In this document: positions 1 to 11,038 of the stretch, in pieces
Numbering within the stretch: the stretch's first letter is position 1
Layout: every line of letters starts with the position of its first letter
Assembly (NCBI GenBank): GCA_027605045.1
Contig: JAQFWX010000012.1
Coordinates: 1,066,930 to 1,130,929, forward strand
Source: Phallus indusiatus
Taxonomy: Eukaryota; Basidiomycota; Agaricomycetes; Phallales; Phallaceae
Length of the DNA: 64,000 nt
Direction: 5' to 3'
Program-made: the position numbers and the translations under genes
The notes under the pieces: generated by a model
What the model was told of the DNA's origin: nothing
The model's input: the letters and a program-made list of their open reading frames with translations, nothing else
The model's database searches: none

Positions 1-338
1 CGGTGACCTGTACGGCATGGTGCTTGCGTCGTATTAGGCCTCTCCGGGAGATCGCTGACCTCATCATCTTCACTACGGACATCATCACACATAACTTCAC
101 GTGAAGAATCATTATATGAATCAGACGCTGGCCTGGTGATATGTGAAAGATTCGAACTTTGCGAATACGCGCTAATGTTTGGATTAGAGTCAGGAGAGTC
201 AGGAGAGCCGGTCGAGGGGGTGGTAATGTTGGGAAAATGAAAAGAAGGAGACTGAGAACCACTGAAGTCGTGACCATTGCGCTCAGACATTAAAAAAGAT
301 TGAGCTTGTGCAAAATAATCAGACGAAGAGACGGACAT
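1..338 (-). CDS. 5' end of an unrecognised Ser-rich gene, cut by the window edge
   Basis: From an ATG at 338-336 on the minus strand the frame stays open for 112 codons to the edge. The start reads MSVSSSDYFAQAQSF. The stretch is rich in Ser, Pro, Asp and Asn (repeats of SPDSPDS type) and turns acidic further on (DDVRSEDDEVSD), so it looks like a disordered N-terminal tail. No domain is visible. It lies downstream of the transposase-like gene on the same strand and could belong to the same mobile unit, but nothing in the sequence proves this. The base at -3 of the start is C, a weak context, so the start is uncertain. Confidence 0.45.
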   Translation of the reverse strand, partial: MSVSSSDYFAQAQSFLMSERNGHDFSGSQSPSFHFPNITTPSTGSPDSPDSNPNISAYSQSSNLSHITRPASDSYNDSSREVMCDDVRSEDDEVSDLPERPNTTQAPCRTGH

Positions 339-986
339 GGGGACCACAGTGAAAAAGAAAGAGAGAAAGAAAATTTCAGATGACCAAGCATGTGAAGCGA
401 GGTTTGGCTCAAGCCACAAGCGAACTTAGTCACCACGGATATTTACAAACACTGAAGACTCAAGTAAAAAAATCTTATTCAAGTTACTGAGTCATAGAAT
501 ATTTAAAAAATTCTTGCCACACCATCTACCTTCTTTTGACAGAGGAAGGATTATCTTGGATAGCGGCTTTTCTTTTAGTCTGCTTAACATGTGTTGTAAA
601 ACCGGATGAATGGTGGTTTATAAATGGGGTGTCTTGTATATCAAACAATTAGTTATAAAAATATAATGAACTCGAAGTCAATTTTACCTGGAACTATCAC
701 TTCTTCCCTCATTTCTTGGGATACTGTTGACGGGAGAGTTGCAAATTGGTGGGAAAAACCATGATCTGAAGTGCTGTTTGACATTGAAATGTTGAATGGA
801 TGTGATGTTGTTGCGTGAAGTTGGTGGTGAGTTTGGTCTGAGATCGATGGCATATATTCCGAAGGACCGTGCAGTGTCTGCTGATGACCAGTCCAACATC
901 TATTGGAGTCATGCTGCGCTGGAAAGTACGACAAATCTAATAAAGGATCTGCTATCAGCTGATGATAGACCGTTAGTTTATTTGAG
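339..986. other. Intergenic stretch, no clear gene
   Basis: Between the Ser-rich gene and the repeat region. A minus-strand frame at 653-950, rich in Ser, His, Thr and Gln, could be a further 3' exon of the post-stop frame described next (possible intron with GTATGT donor near 999). Support is weak. Confidence 0.3.
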
Positions 987-1538
987 TCACATACCTGATT
1001 CTGAAAACGCGGCATGTTGTGGATTCCCAGTCATTTGGGAATTTGACTGATGAGCCGGCATAAAATTTGACAGCTCGGAATTCAGCACATGAGTTCTCGA
1101 AGTGGTGGTCTGGCTATATGACGTTGGCTGTTCAACACTCGTCCTCGATTGCCTGTTATCATCCAAGTTCATTGTCGCATCAGCGTCATCCATTGACTGT
1201 GAATGTTTCTGTAGGCATCCCGCCGTAGCTTTTCTTTGTGTTGCTTCTTTCACTGTTCCTGATTGCCCATTATCGTCCAAGTTCATCATCGCATCAGTGT
1301 CATTCATTGACTGTGAATGTTTCTGTAGGCGTCCTGACGCAACTTTTCCTTGTGTCGCTTCCTTGGCCCCTTTTTTTCGTGTCACTTTCTTCGCAGTTTT
1401 TCTTTGTATTGCTTCCTTCGCAGCTTTTGTTTGTGTCGCCTCCTTCACTGTTCCCGATTGTCCATTATCATCCAAATTCGTATCACTGTCACTTGTTGAC
1501 CCTGAGCATTTTTGTGAGCGTCCTAATGCGACTTCTCT
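987..1538 (-). other. Coding-like extension in frame after the transposase-like stop codon
   Basis: Directly after the TGA at 1541-1539 the same reading frame stays open for about 180 codons. It encodes Lys/Ala/Glu-rich and Gln/Ser-rich low-complexity protein containing three imperfect repeats around the motifs LQKHSQS and NLDDNGQSGTVKEAT. In the repeat alignment the stop replaces a position that is coding in the second unit. Either the protein once had a longer repetitive C-terminus now cut by a stop, or the TGA is the true end and this is decaying 3' sequence. Confidence 0.4.
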
Positions 1539-1545
1539 TCATTTT
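1130..1545. repeat. Three imperfect tandem units of about 110 bp
   Basis: The plus strand repeats a segment containing ccaagttcat, gactgtgaatgtttctgtagg and cttcactgttcc at about 1160-1260 and 1270-1370, and more loosely at 1460-1545. On the minus strand the units encode related acidic/Gln-rich peptides. The repeat straddles the stop codon of the transposase-like gene. Confidence 0.7.
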
Positions 1546-4500
1546 GCTTCCTTCGCCTCTTTCTGCTGATTTTTTTTGTCGCGAACTTGGGCGGCCATCC
1601 TTAATCGAGTGGCTTTCTGTTCAGTGTCAGTGTAATATGTTCGTGCAGTTTGTAGAGCCTCTGGAAGAACATCTTTCAGCAATTTGTAATTATGAAGCGA
1701 CAGAATGTTCAGGATAAAACGACAATCATCCTTATGAGCTATGACAGTTTTCTTACGTGTCGTTTGCTGTCGTTCTTGAAAAATTGGAGCTGTAGCTGTA
1801 ACATCACAGCTGGAGAATGAACAATCATGCTGTACGTTTACTGTACATGCGAGATTCTAAAAAGATATAAGAAAAATAATGTTAAAGAAAAGTCACTAAC
1901 TTCTGGTTCAATCCGTTTGTATTTTTCCGTCAACATAAGCACAGGGAGGTCAAATTTGGGGTGTCTAACAGTTTCGAAGTTGTACAACTGAATGAAGACA
2001 AATGGCTTCATGTCTTCTTCCAATACCAGAATATCTTTAACTCGTCCCAAGGTATAGTTCTGAAATTTGTAGTTGAGTAAGAATGGAATACGTCTTTTGG
2101 ATGCATACCGTAGAATCTTGAATAACTACTGTGGAACCAAGTCTCGCAACATCCTTGTTTTGTACAATTATACTTTGGACTCTGTAAAATAATGTCTCGC
2201 GATCAAACTGGTCGTGAAACTCGTCAATTGCTGCAATAGTCAAATTATGCCATGCAACAGTCTTTCGTATTTTCTTTTTTTTCTCCTCCTCGTCAAGAGA
2301 AATGAATGCGATTGAACCTGAATAATTTTAAATTTGACTTTTACGAGAAAAAAGAAAAATAACCTGGCTCGTGCTCATCATTTTTTGGAAATCCCATAAG
2401 ATTTTTATATTCCGGTGTTGATGTAACCATTTTCTGTACACTTTCTGAAGCCTGCAGATAGTATTTTGTCTGCAGATCATACCAATATCCCCCACTGACG
2501 ATGTGTTGAATACGATCGAGCTCTGCGAATGATATTGCGGTGTCCCGGCTTGGAGCCATTCGATTACTATGTATCTGTGACAACCGGAAGACGGAATTGA
2601 AAGACTCATATCGCTCAGTTGCAAATAGGAGAGCTGGACCAAACCTTAAGATATAAAAGGGAAGGTGTTTTAAAAAATGAAATTTGGGTTTGTTGATAAT
2701 TATGGACGGTGCGCATACGGCGGCCTTTGTGAGGAATTGGTCAATGACAAGCTCGAGCTCCTTCTAACAACATTCATCAGTACTTAAAAAAAATGAAGAA
2801 ACCTTATAAACCCACAATATAATCATCAATATTTTCGATTTTTGTATACCAGCAAAGGACAGTTAATCTGCCCAGAAGTATCCATGCATCCAGAAGGTCA
2901 ACATGCACTAAATCATAAATAACCAATGGGAGGACTTGGACAATGGTTTTGAAATGTTTCCCGATAAGTGAGCCACGATATTGGCATAGATAAGATGCAT
3001 TGATTCGAGGGACATTGAGGCCGTCTGTTGAAATAGACTCTAGACGTGCTTGGAAAACGTTTAATTTCTTTTGATCGATGATGAGATAGACGGTCTGTCC
3101 CCAGAAATATTTGACGGAGCCCAATAAGATCGTATGAAGTATTTCTGTTGGACAGTCTAGGTGTATATTTGACCCTGTGCAAACAATGAGCTTAGCTCAA
3201 CTCAACTTTGAGTATTTACCTGGCATATCCAAGAATGGGTTTTGTATTTTACCCGTTTCTTTCAGATCATTATATTTTTTCTCCAGAATCAGCTGAATTT
3301 GTTTCTTCGGAATTTTATCTTTCTGAGATAATTCGTTTGCAGCCTGGGTGAAGTCCTGAATATATGACTTGGCGATTGAATCTTTTACTCCGGTTTCTGT
3401 AACCATATTTTCAATTGGTGTTTTAGATTTAGGGAGCAGAGAGCGAGTAAACTGTTGATGAATTGCATCTTTCGTCTCTGCTGGAGTTCTAATTTGCCCG
3501 CACTGAAATAACTCAATTGCAAAAGATCCTTCATGTGACAATATTTTGACATACCTCAAAAAGTTGTAGATAGCCTTCATCGCTGCTTTTATACAATTGA
3601 CTTCCACCTACATGACATGTCCGACAGAATTTGTTTGCTGCCAGACCACAATGAGAGCCTAATTCAGCTTGCATTGGGTTGTCAGCGGCCTCAACATGAG
3701 CTATCACACGGAAGATACATTCCGCCTGAAGCAAGCAGTCAAAACCTTTGTTGCCTTGCGCTGTTGTCCTATTTGTTGCTTGGGTATACTGATTATAGAT
3801 AAATTGAGATTTACTCACTGAAACGATTCGCAAATCCCCTGCGCTAATTCCAAAGCATTTAAGTGTGGAGAGCTGCCGACAAAACGGACGTTAAATTCTT
3901 CATTAAGTTGTTCGCGTGGAAGGGAGGCATTCGACATATAACAAACATTATGTTTGTTCCATTGCTTTGAGACATTTCCTGACACATCGTCAAGGAAAAG
4001 CATAACTGGGAGTGTGTAGTAAGGTCTCCCAGCAGCCAAAACACGTTTGTGATTGGGCATTTTTTCAGCAAACGAGGATGATTCATCTAGAAAAGCCGTG
4101 ACCTGTGAGATTATTTACAAGTGCGAGATCAACCATACCAGAAAATTTGATTTCTTTTTGCTCTTCTAATCTGAGATAATTGAACTGTAAATCTTCAAGC
4201 GCATATTCGTTGATACATTGAGTGTCGACAAGTAGTCCAGCCTGTGATAATTATTTGAGCTATAAATGAAAGAAGAATTGCCGTGCAATGCTCACCGGTG
4301 TTTCCTTGACATCTACCCCACTCGCCCATAGCCTATTTCCTTCCCTGAGAAACCACTTTTGTGGTATGAACAATGAACCATCCTGGCGCATACATAATTC
4401 TTCGACGTAGAAATGCTGCCCATTCGGATGAATTGCCATTGGTGTAAGCATGTCAGCTGGCAGTTCGGACAACCATTTTGCGCCATGCCATGTTTGCGAC

Positions 4501-5643
4501 ATAATGCCGTTGTCAAACCGCTGGGGGTAGAAGATCAAATGAGGGCGGACTAGAGGATTTGCAAGATCCTAAAAAAACAATCAGAAAACCTAATAAACGA
4601 CACCAATATACGAACCTTGGCGATTGCAGAATTGATTTCATTGATGTAAAAGAGATTTCCATTGGGCGTACATTTCTCTGTCGTTGGGTTGCCAATGGCA
4701 GCACGAAGAGCCTCCTGTACCTTCTGTAACGCAGTCAACGTTGGAACATCTTGTGCCCCAAGATCATTTCCCCAGCGTAAGATTGCCTTTTTCTGGGTTT
4801 CAGAAAACCTTAGCCTGGGGGAGGTGAATAAGAGGTCGGTCAAAAATATCTTCAAAATAAATACATATAATTGTAAGATAGTTAGAGAGAGAGATAAAAA
4901 TATGGCACACATACCGCTTTAGATGGATATGGAGCCCATTCACCGTGGTTCAACAATTTTGTTTGGTCTTTCTCACATTCCTTAGGTGCTCTGTTAGGCG
5001 CACTTCGCAGCGTTGACTCATCTACAATTTCATTTAAAGAGGGACGATAAAGGGAGAGACAACACGTACCATGTAATGAATATGGAAGGTCTTTTTCCGG
5101 TTCATTTGGCGTCCAATTGTCCTCCAGAGGTAGTTCTTCTTCCACGGCTAAAGACGGGAACAATCCCAACTCTTCAATACAGTCGCTGACTTGTTGCTGG
5201 ACTGTCGTGAATGGTTCACCCGTGATTGAAGGGTTGAATAATTGCGGATACTGATTGTCAATTTGCTGAGAGCATGTGGCGGATTCATCAATATTTGCAT
5301 AATCAAACGATAGCGGCATCTTATAGCAAGATCTTGGTTCTATGATTCATGAAGTGCAAAATCTCAAAAGCTGATAGTGATTAGATAGCATAAGCTCCTA
5401 CCTGATATCGAATTTACACGTGTTTTATTGGTCTTGGTTGTACAAACATAATCGAGTTGTTTGTTACATGCGCGATGCTTTTTAGTCATGGCATGCTTGC
5501 GTGCATTCGCCATTGGCATCCACTTCATGTCTGGACATAAGCGGCAACGAGCAAAACTCTCACCCAGTTCAAATTCTGAAATAATACAATAAGATAAAGA
5601 AATATTCTTGGAATATCTTACCACCCGGATCCAAACTACTCAT
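1539..5643 (-). CDS. Transposase-like protein with zinc finger and putative DDE core (15 exons)
   Basis: Splicing at GT-AG sites gives one open frame of 1137 aa. Exons: 5622-5643, 5402-5575, 5070-5339, 4915-5021, 4616-4849, 4296-4568, 4134-4241, 3819-4102, 3555-3768, 3220-3502, 2816-3174, 2364-2763, 2109-2317, 1901-2059, 1539-1856. All phases fit; only the 31-base intron at 4103-4133 is suspicious. Residues 18-41 form a C-x2-C-x13-H-x5-H finger. Conserved-looking blocks are FLDDVSGNVSKQWNKH (D434/D435), a Cys pair in NKFCRTCHVGG, HLDCPTEILH (D663) and ATERYESFNSVFR (E826); their spacing and the Cys insert resemble the D-D-E core of CACTA/Plavaka-type transposases. I know this family from many Agaricomycete genomes as large uncharacterised proteins. 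The transposase role is inference. No terminal inverted repeats were found around it. Confidence 0.75.
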
Positions 5644-5763
5644 TATATTTTCACAACTGTGCACTGGTTGACCACTTCAGAGTTCTTCAAAGTTCGAGGG
5701 TGCGCGTTACCTCACGTGGCTTACTCAGCGATTGGAGGTGCGCAAAAGTTCCTCAACGCCGCC
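5644..5763. promoter_or_regulatory. Short divergent intergenic region
   Basis: Only 120 bases separate the start codon of the minus-strand transposase-like gene (5643) from that of the plus-strand orphan gene (5764), so both genes probably share this promoter region. No TATA box or other motif stands out. Confidence 0.4.
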
Positions 5764-6467
5764 ATGTCGAGTGCTCGTGTTCTCTCAGCAGCTTTACGCA
5801 ATGGTACTTTCTCAGAAATAAGACTCGTCTTTGAAGACCACACCGATATAACTGATCATGTTTGTCTTATTACATTCTGGTTTATCCGGACTTACTTTTT
5901 TTTCGTAGGGTCCGCTTGAACTTGTTGTTCCTCTCACGGCACCGATGTGTACAGGCTGCCAGAACTTATCAAAAATAACATTAAGAGTGCGTACAATTAT
6001 TGATCCATTTGAGATACCTATTCATCTTGGATTCCCAGCGTCCGTTTACGTTCACTTCAATGCCATTTCCCTTCGATCCCACCAATTATCCTTGCACTCG
6101 TGAACAGTGGACTGAATGGGCAGCCGGAATTCTCGATTGGTTTAGGGACCTTACGCTAGAACAGAAGATGGATGAGTGGCGGTGGGCTGTTAATCTCTTC
6201 TGGATCTGCTACATTGGATCCACGCCGCGTTTCCCGGTAGTTGTCAACGAGGAAGTTCACTGGTGTCCCGACATCGTCCCTATCGCAGGTGAACTCATGC
6301 ATAAGCATTCAGTAACCATGGCTATGGACGAGTACCTTTCGTGGGAGAAGATAGGTGCAATGCTCATTGGTGAATTGGTAGACTGGGTCGCCCTGAGGAC
6401 AAAGTGGATTGCTCAGGGTGTGGATGTAGACGAGTACCACCGTCGCATTGGGGCATATGAATTTTAG
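5764..6467 (+). CDS. Unrecognised 200-aa protein, three exons
   Basis: Exons 5764-5859, 5909-5986 and 6039-6467 join in phase 0 at both introns (49 and 52 bases; donors GTTTGT and GTGCGT, acceptors CGTAG and CCCAG) and give 200 aa. The ATG sits in a strong context (gccgccATG). The spliced frame explains why the long third exon is open well upstream of its own first ATG at 6060. The protein has no signal peptide or membrane segment. The C-terminal two-thirds is Trp-rich (WTEWAAGILDWF, WRWAVNLFWICY) and looks like a compact helical domain. I do not recognise the family. The gene diverges from the transposase-like gene and could be its accessory partner or an unrelated host gene. Confidence 0.6.
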
Positions 6468-6839
6468 TATATTGTCAAATAATGTTCTTTTGTGTTTATA
6501 TAAATACCTCAGTGGTTCCCCATAACCAAAAACTTTGTATGCAATGGTTTATAACGACTTTATACAATTTATGCTTTCAAATTGGTTTGATTCCGTGGTT
6601 ATAAAATTTGCTTCCGGTCGGAGCCTCAAGCTCTTCACCGGCACAGAAGCCGTGCCGAAACTTGGCCGAAACTCGAAATTAGGCGACCTTTTTTAAGTGG
6701 CAAAATGCCAGCACGACGCCGCGCAATCAATCCTGAGTTCAAGTGCCGAAATGGCGCTACGAACGGGGGTAAACAGTACTATATGGGTAGCGAATCGCTA
6801 CTTCATCTTTTTTGCCATTAATGGCGCTTTTCCTCCCTG
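6468..6839. other. AT-rich intergenic, nothing seen
   Basis: Downstream of the orphan gene and before the first array-related sequence. No open frame, repeat or regulatory signal could be supported. Confidence 0.5.
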
Positions 6840-7250
6840 GGCGTGTATCTCTAACTTCCATGCCGTCCTTCGAATTCGAACTCGACGGTGCGCAATAGCA
6901 TGTTCTCACATTTGATGCGAAGAAGCTGCCTCGAAACAGAAACCCTAACACAATGAATTGATAAATCAGCTGACGATGTCTACGAATCCTCAACCAGGTC
7001 TTAAGGAGACCACTATTAGCACCACAAAAGATCAAACGATTCTCCGAAACTTACCTATAATTAGAAATCAGCATAAAGCATGGCGACATGTACACCGGGA
7101 AGGTTCGCTCTGCATAATGAATTGAGGCACTGTACCGATTCAAAAAGGTTCCGGCCGTTTAAATGGGCCCTTAGAAATTAACGCGCAAGGGTATCGCTGT
7201 GACACGATAATAGCTCTACCTTCATTCGCGTTCCTCTTAGGGAAATCCAT
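6840..7250. repeat. Orphan copy of the NLR 5' flank (array boundary)
   Basis: This sequence matches the 5' flanks of genes A (21530-21940), D (62920-63330) and C (49200-49540), with shared landmarks such as gatgcgaagaagctgcctcg, aacacaatgaattgataaat and gacacgataatagctctacc. No NLR coding exon follows to its left; homology stops abruptly near 6840 at unrelated DNA. It marks the left breakpoint of the tandem array, with a missing or deleted gene copy. Confidence 0.75.
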
Positions 7251-7261
7251 GAGCGCTCAAA

Positions 7262-8660
7262 CCCTATCAGGTGGTTCGTTCAGATTCGTTTCTCTGCCGC
7301 AGTCTCGCACGATGCATTCTTTTCCCTCTCCTTCCAGTATACTGTTGACTTCAAGTGAACTGGACAAACATGCTCCAAGTGAACAGCGACCCAACCTGTC
7401 TTGGCTCAGACTCTCCTCCGTGATGGGACTGCTCTACATAAGCCGGCGTTGTAACCATCCTTTGGCGACGGGAGGCTGAACAGCGAACAGTAATGATCTC
7501 AGTCACTACGGTTCGGGTCGGCCTAGCCAACTTCGAACCCTTACGAAACGACCGTGCGGTTACTTTCTCAGCTGCCATGTTAACGTCGTCACCAAACACT
7601 GTTGAACACCCAGTTTCCTATTCATAGCGACATGATCACCGCGCATAATGTACCATGTCATATTTCAAAGGCGGGCGCTCTCGACTATTCACCGACGGGG
7701 CCTTGCGGGTGTTAGGCTGTAGAAAGTCCAGTTGCTATACAAGTGACACAAACACAAACACGAACACAAACATGTCTAATTCGGTACTTTTGAAGCACGC
7801 GACACCTTGTTTTCGTTGTCGCCAGAGGTCACTTGGAGCTGATCAATGTCAAACGTGATGACCATACCCCACCCGGGGATCGAAGAAGAGGGCAAAACTT
7901 ACGTCGATTACCTCAAACACTGAGCAGAAGCGAGGTGGATTAACAGGTCCTTTCGAGGTTTTCTTTCCCGCAAAGTCGGTCAAAGACGAGCACAGTCTGT
8001 AGACTGTATTACTTTCAATTCCTCCCTATGCGCCTTCCGATGAAAGACGCGTTATTTTTCGGAGAGTATAAATGATATTGGGTGGATCGCAGATATCCAT
8101 CCAATTTATTTAGATTGTATCCGTATCCGATGCGCATTGTCTACGCATACACCAGTGTCAACGCAAAATATACGGCTCATCTCCAAGCGGTTTCAGCTGA
8201 AAGTGCCATGGTTGCAGCGAGTAACCGGGACTCAAAAAGGTATTCAAAAAATCAAATTCATCTTGGCCCGATAATTCTTATGTGGTACTCTTTCCGTCCC
8301 CCTATCCCCCGCCTCTCTTCATCTTCCCGCGCGCTTCTTGTTTTTTTTTATTCGAAGAATGTTCTTCTTTCACGATCAATCCTGATTGCAATGTGCCGTA
8401 TGACGATACAGGGCTAGGTGGAGCGCGAAAGTCGATTCCCGAAAACAAAAGGTTCGTACAAGATGTTTTTATTGTTGATATTGAGACATTAACCCGATAG
8501 TATCGTCTGAATACGTATGAAGACACCGGTCGGTTACGATAAACTGGCAGGTCTGAGACCTTTGATCTCATTCGGGCAAAGACATCGCAGAGCGACGGAA
8601 TAGGCTAGTCGACATGGTTCCAGTTTACATCAAGGCCTTCATCAAGCAAACGGCATGATG
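7262..8660. repeat. Paralogous spacer block S, copy 1
   Basis: Near-identical to 23930-25320, and its first 650 bases match 63370-64000. It holds short ORFs on both strands but stops and frames are not conserved as in a coding gene. A (ACAAAC)n-like run at 7745-7772 is longer than in the other copies. A TATAAATG motif at about 8068 is shared with copy 2 (24741), but no transcript model follows from it. Confidence 0.75.
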
Positions 8661-8945
8661 GATTAATCCAGCATCAGCCTGGACGATGCGTGGGATGGCG
8701 AGGGCGGTGATTAGTCGTTGGGACACGGCGTTTGGGATATCATTGTCACCGCTGAGGTTACCTTCTTCTCTTTCATCTCGAGCTGCAGCTCAGTCATCTT
8801 CCCATAGGTCGAACCTTACTTTTGCAAAGCTTGGACCATCGTCTCGCTCGTCGTAAAGCTCATTTATGGGGATGGTCTACTAGTTTGCCCGCGAGCGTAT
8901 ACGTTTTGTAAGCGCTTTGCGTGCTAAAGACCAAAAAAAAACCGG
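8560..8945 (-). pseudogene. Fragment of the decayed kinase-like spacer gene
   Basis: Homologous at base level to 25240-25620 and 40490-40900. In the latter two it leads towards sequence that encodes kinase-like relics on the minus strand. Here only the proximal part survives and all frames are interrupted. Function call rests on the other copies. Confidence 0.3.
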
Positions 8946-10440
8946 CATGCAAGACTTTCTGCTGCTTCAGCTATAGGCTAAATAAGCGTTTTTCTGGTCC
9001 GTAAAAGTCGGTATCAAGAACTGCCAAGCATTTCTAGGAACTTGACGATGACGACGACGACTTGGAAGCATCAGAGACCACATTGGCAATGTTTTGGCTT
9101 GAGGTTTTAACACTGGTGAGACCAACAGCACTCGACAAGAAATCGAAGCGTTTCCGAGACATTGATAGCAGGAAATATAGACAAGAACGTTTCCGAACGC
9201 ATCACTCGTGATATCATTTAGTCGTGATTTGCTCGCTGTCGAGATCACTCACACTCGTTGAAGAATCTCTGCAGAAAGCGTTTTGTTTGGCGTGCCATCC
9301 ACGATTGAGATGGTGGCATAAGCTCAGTGAAGTCGGTGAAATATTTTATTTTCATCATGAGGGCTTCACTCGTCCTGACATCAGCGGGCCGTCACCCTCA
9401 GTTTAACACCAACAAGTACTATTGCCAACTCAAAATTATCGGTGTTGTCAGCATGCAGAGCTCTCTCGCTAAAACCCCTATCGTGCCTGGCCGGTTATTG
9501 AGGATTTGCCGCAGACTATCAGGAAAAACCGGTATTAAACGTTTTTACACTTGTTCTGCAATGTCTTCACGTGGTGCATCGGATATATTGATGGGTATCT
9601 CCTTGGGTTCTGTCTCCCTCCCATGCTTCAGAGTGGGATGGATAGCTATTTTTTTTGTTCGTGTTACGCCATCTGGCTTTCGTTTTGTGGTTCATTGGGC
9701 TTCATTTGCTTCTTATTATATGATCTTTTTATGTCACTTCTATATCTCGTGCTTCTTGTGTGCCGCTGTGAACCAGTACGTTGCTATGAAAAACTTAACC
9801 TCGATTACTTTGCCGGAAAGGCAAAATTAATTAGTTTGAACTTGAACAAAAACGACACAAGTTTTATTCAATGTCGGATAGAGGCACATGACACCGTCAA
9901 GATTGTTATCATTGCCTACAACTACGGTTTAATTGCGTGTTTGTATAAATTACACTTTATTGTTATGAAAACGATCTGGTGGTGTTCGCCATGCTTTATA
10001 GCAGCCACGTGGCCAGCTTTGGAATTATAATTCCAAAATACTGATAACGGGACTTGCCCCATAAATATGTCCCTAGGCCTGAAAAAGACAACCTCCCAAT
10101 TTCCGTAGGAAGGGGTACATGTTATTAGGAGTGATATATTTACCAATAAGAACAAAAACAATGAAATATGGAACATTTTGCGCGATGCGTCGGTATCCGT
10201 TGAAAATGTATCCTGTCAAGGCTTCACCCGTTGCGCTCTGGCGGGAGGAAGATTGTGCCGCTCTCGAACATTCAAAAAAAAAGTACAGACATGATCATAT
10301 TTGTAAACAAACCGTGATGAACGATACCTTGTTGTTTTGGAACCCCCAATGTCACCCCACTAGCCCATCTAAAAATGTTTCTGTTCAGCATTTCGGAATG
10401 ATGGCTTTATCACACTGAGCCTTAGTCTCCTATGCAGAAT
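8946..10440. other. 1.5 kb without a supportable gene
   Basis: Two overlapping plus-strand frames at 9327-10030 encode hydrophobic, Cys/Phe-rich nonsense-like peptides from AT-rich DNA. No splice model gives a protein-like product. A short GAC/GAT run lies near 9050. This stretch has no counterpart in the other spacers of the window. Confidence 0.5.
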
Positions 10441-10444
10441 CTTG

Positions 10445-10747
10445 TCAACGCAACGCTTCCGGATTCCTTTTTTTATGTTTGCCGCTTTGTTTCTTTTTGT
10501 AATGAAAATACGCCATGGGCCCAATATGTCCGCTCTTTACAGCCTCGTCATATGCTTGATCGCTGCTCAGGACCTGGGACCCTGTGAGAGTGGTCGGAGC
10601 CCACGCGAGGTCGATGCATAGAGGGTCCATGTCGGGTGGGCGGGCCCCTCCTCTCCGCGACTGAGTGCCTCCCTGTGATCTTGTCTGCTCTGCAAACTTG
10701 TGGAAAGGAAAAGATAGCGAGAGATCGCACGGCACGCAGAAGAACAT
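10445..10747 (-). CDS. Possible 3' exon(s) of an unrecognised gene
   Basis: A GC-richer stretch that is open on the minus strand to a TGA at 10445. A good intron (donor GTATGT at about 10745, pyrimidine tract, acceptor TTTGCAG) would join it to sequence near 10750-10800, but no start codon could be placed upstream without a stop. The end of the product is basic (KKKQSGKHKKRNPEALR). It may be a gene remnant. Confidence 0.25.
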   Translation of the reverse strand: MFFCVPCDLSLSFPFHKFAEQTRSQGGTQSRRGGARPPDMDPLCIDLAWAPTTLTGSQVLSSDQAYDEAVKSGHIGPMAYFHYKKKQSGKHKKRNPEALR

Positions 10748-10864
10748 ACGGAGTCCTGCTGAGGTGGTCAGAAGGAGAGAACGACGGGGTGTGATAGCGA
10801 CGCGACGCTCAGGGCCTGCTCAGCTGGACGCTGGTGTCGACCGGCACCCTTCATGATTCCTCAA

Positions 10865-10870
10865 TATAAA
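10865..10870 (+). promoter_or_regulatory. TATA box of the cysteine-rich protein gene
   Basis: TATAAA lies 174 bases upstream of the ATG at 11039 and is followed by a C/T-rich, CAAC/CACC-containing leader typical of a fungal transcription start. The distance is normal once the 5'UTR intron (10980-11036) is removed. Confidence 0.6.
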
Positions 10871-10979
10871 ACGGAAGAACGCTTTAGAACCGCATTCTTT
10901 TGGCCTTCATTTCTCCCAACAAGCACCTAGTCACAATAGAAAACTCATTTAAAGCCCTCCACTTCCATTACTCCTTCCT

Positions 10980-11036
10980 GTAAGCCTTTTTGCGTGTTTA
11001 GATCATTGTCTAAGCATTAACTGATTCTCGTGACAG
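10980..11036 (+). other. Intron in the 5' untranslated leader
   Basis: Donor GTAAGC at 10980, branch-like CTAAGC and TTAACTGA within, and acceptor GACAG at 11032-11036, two bases before the ATG. Length is 57 bases, as for the other introns in the window. Confidence 0.6.
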
Positions 11037-11038
11037 AC

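Noticed and set aside
4103..4133. 31-base intron in the transposase-like gene
   Set aside because: Kept in the model because it preserves the frame, but rejected as a confident intron since it is shorter than all others; the true junction may differ.
8082..8417. Plus-strand ORF MDRRYPSNLF... in block S (also 24755-25198)
   Set aside because: The two copies diverge by frameshift and different ends, and no splice or start signal supports it.
9327..10030. Overlapping hydrophobic plus-strand ORFs
   Set aside because: AT-rich composition, unlikely residue usage, no homologous copy and no splice support.
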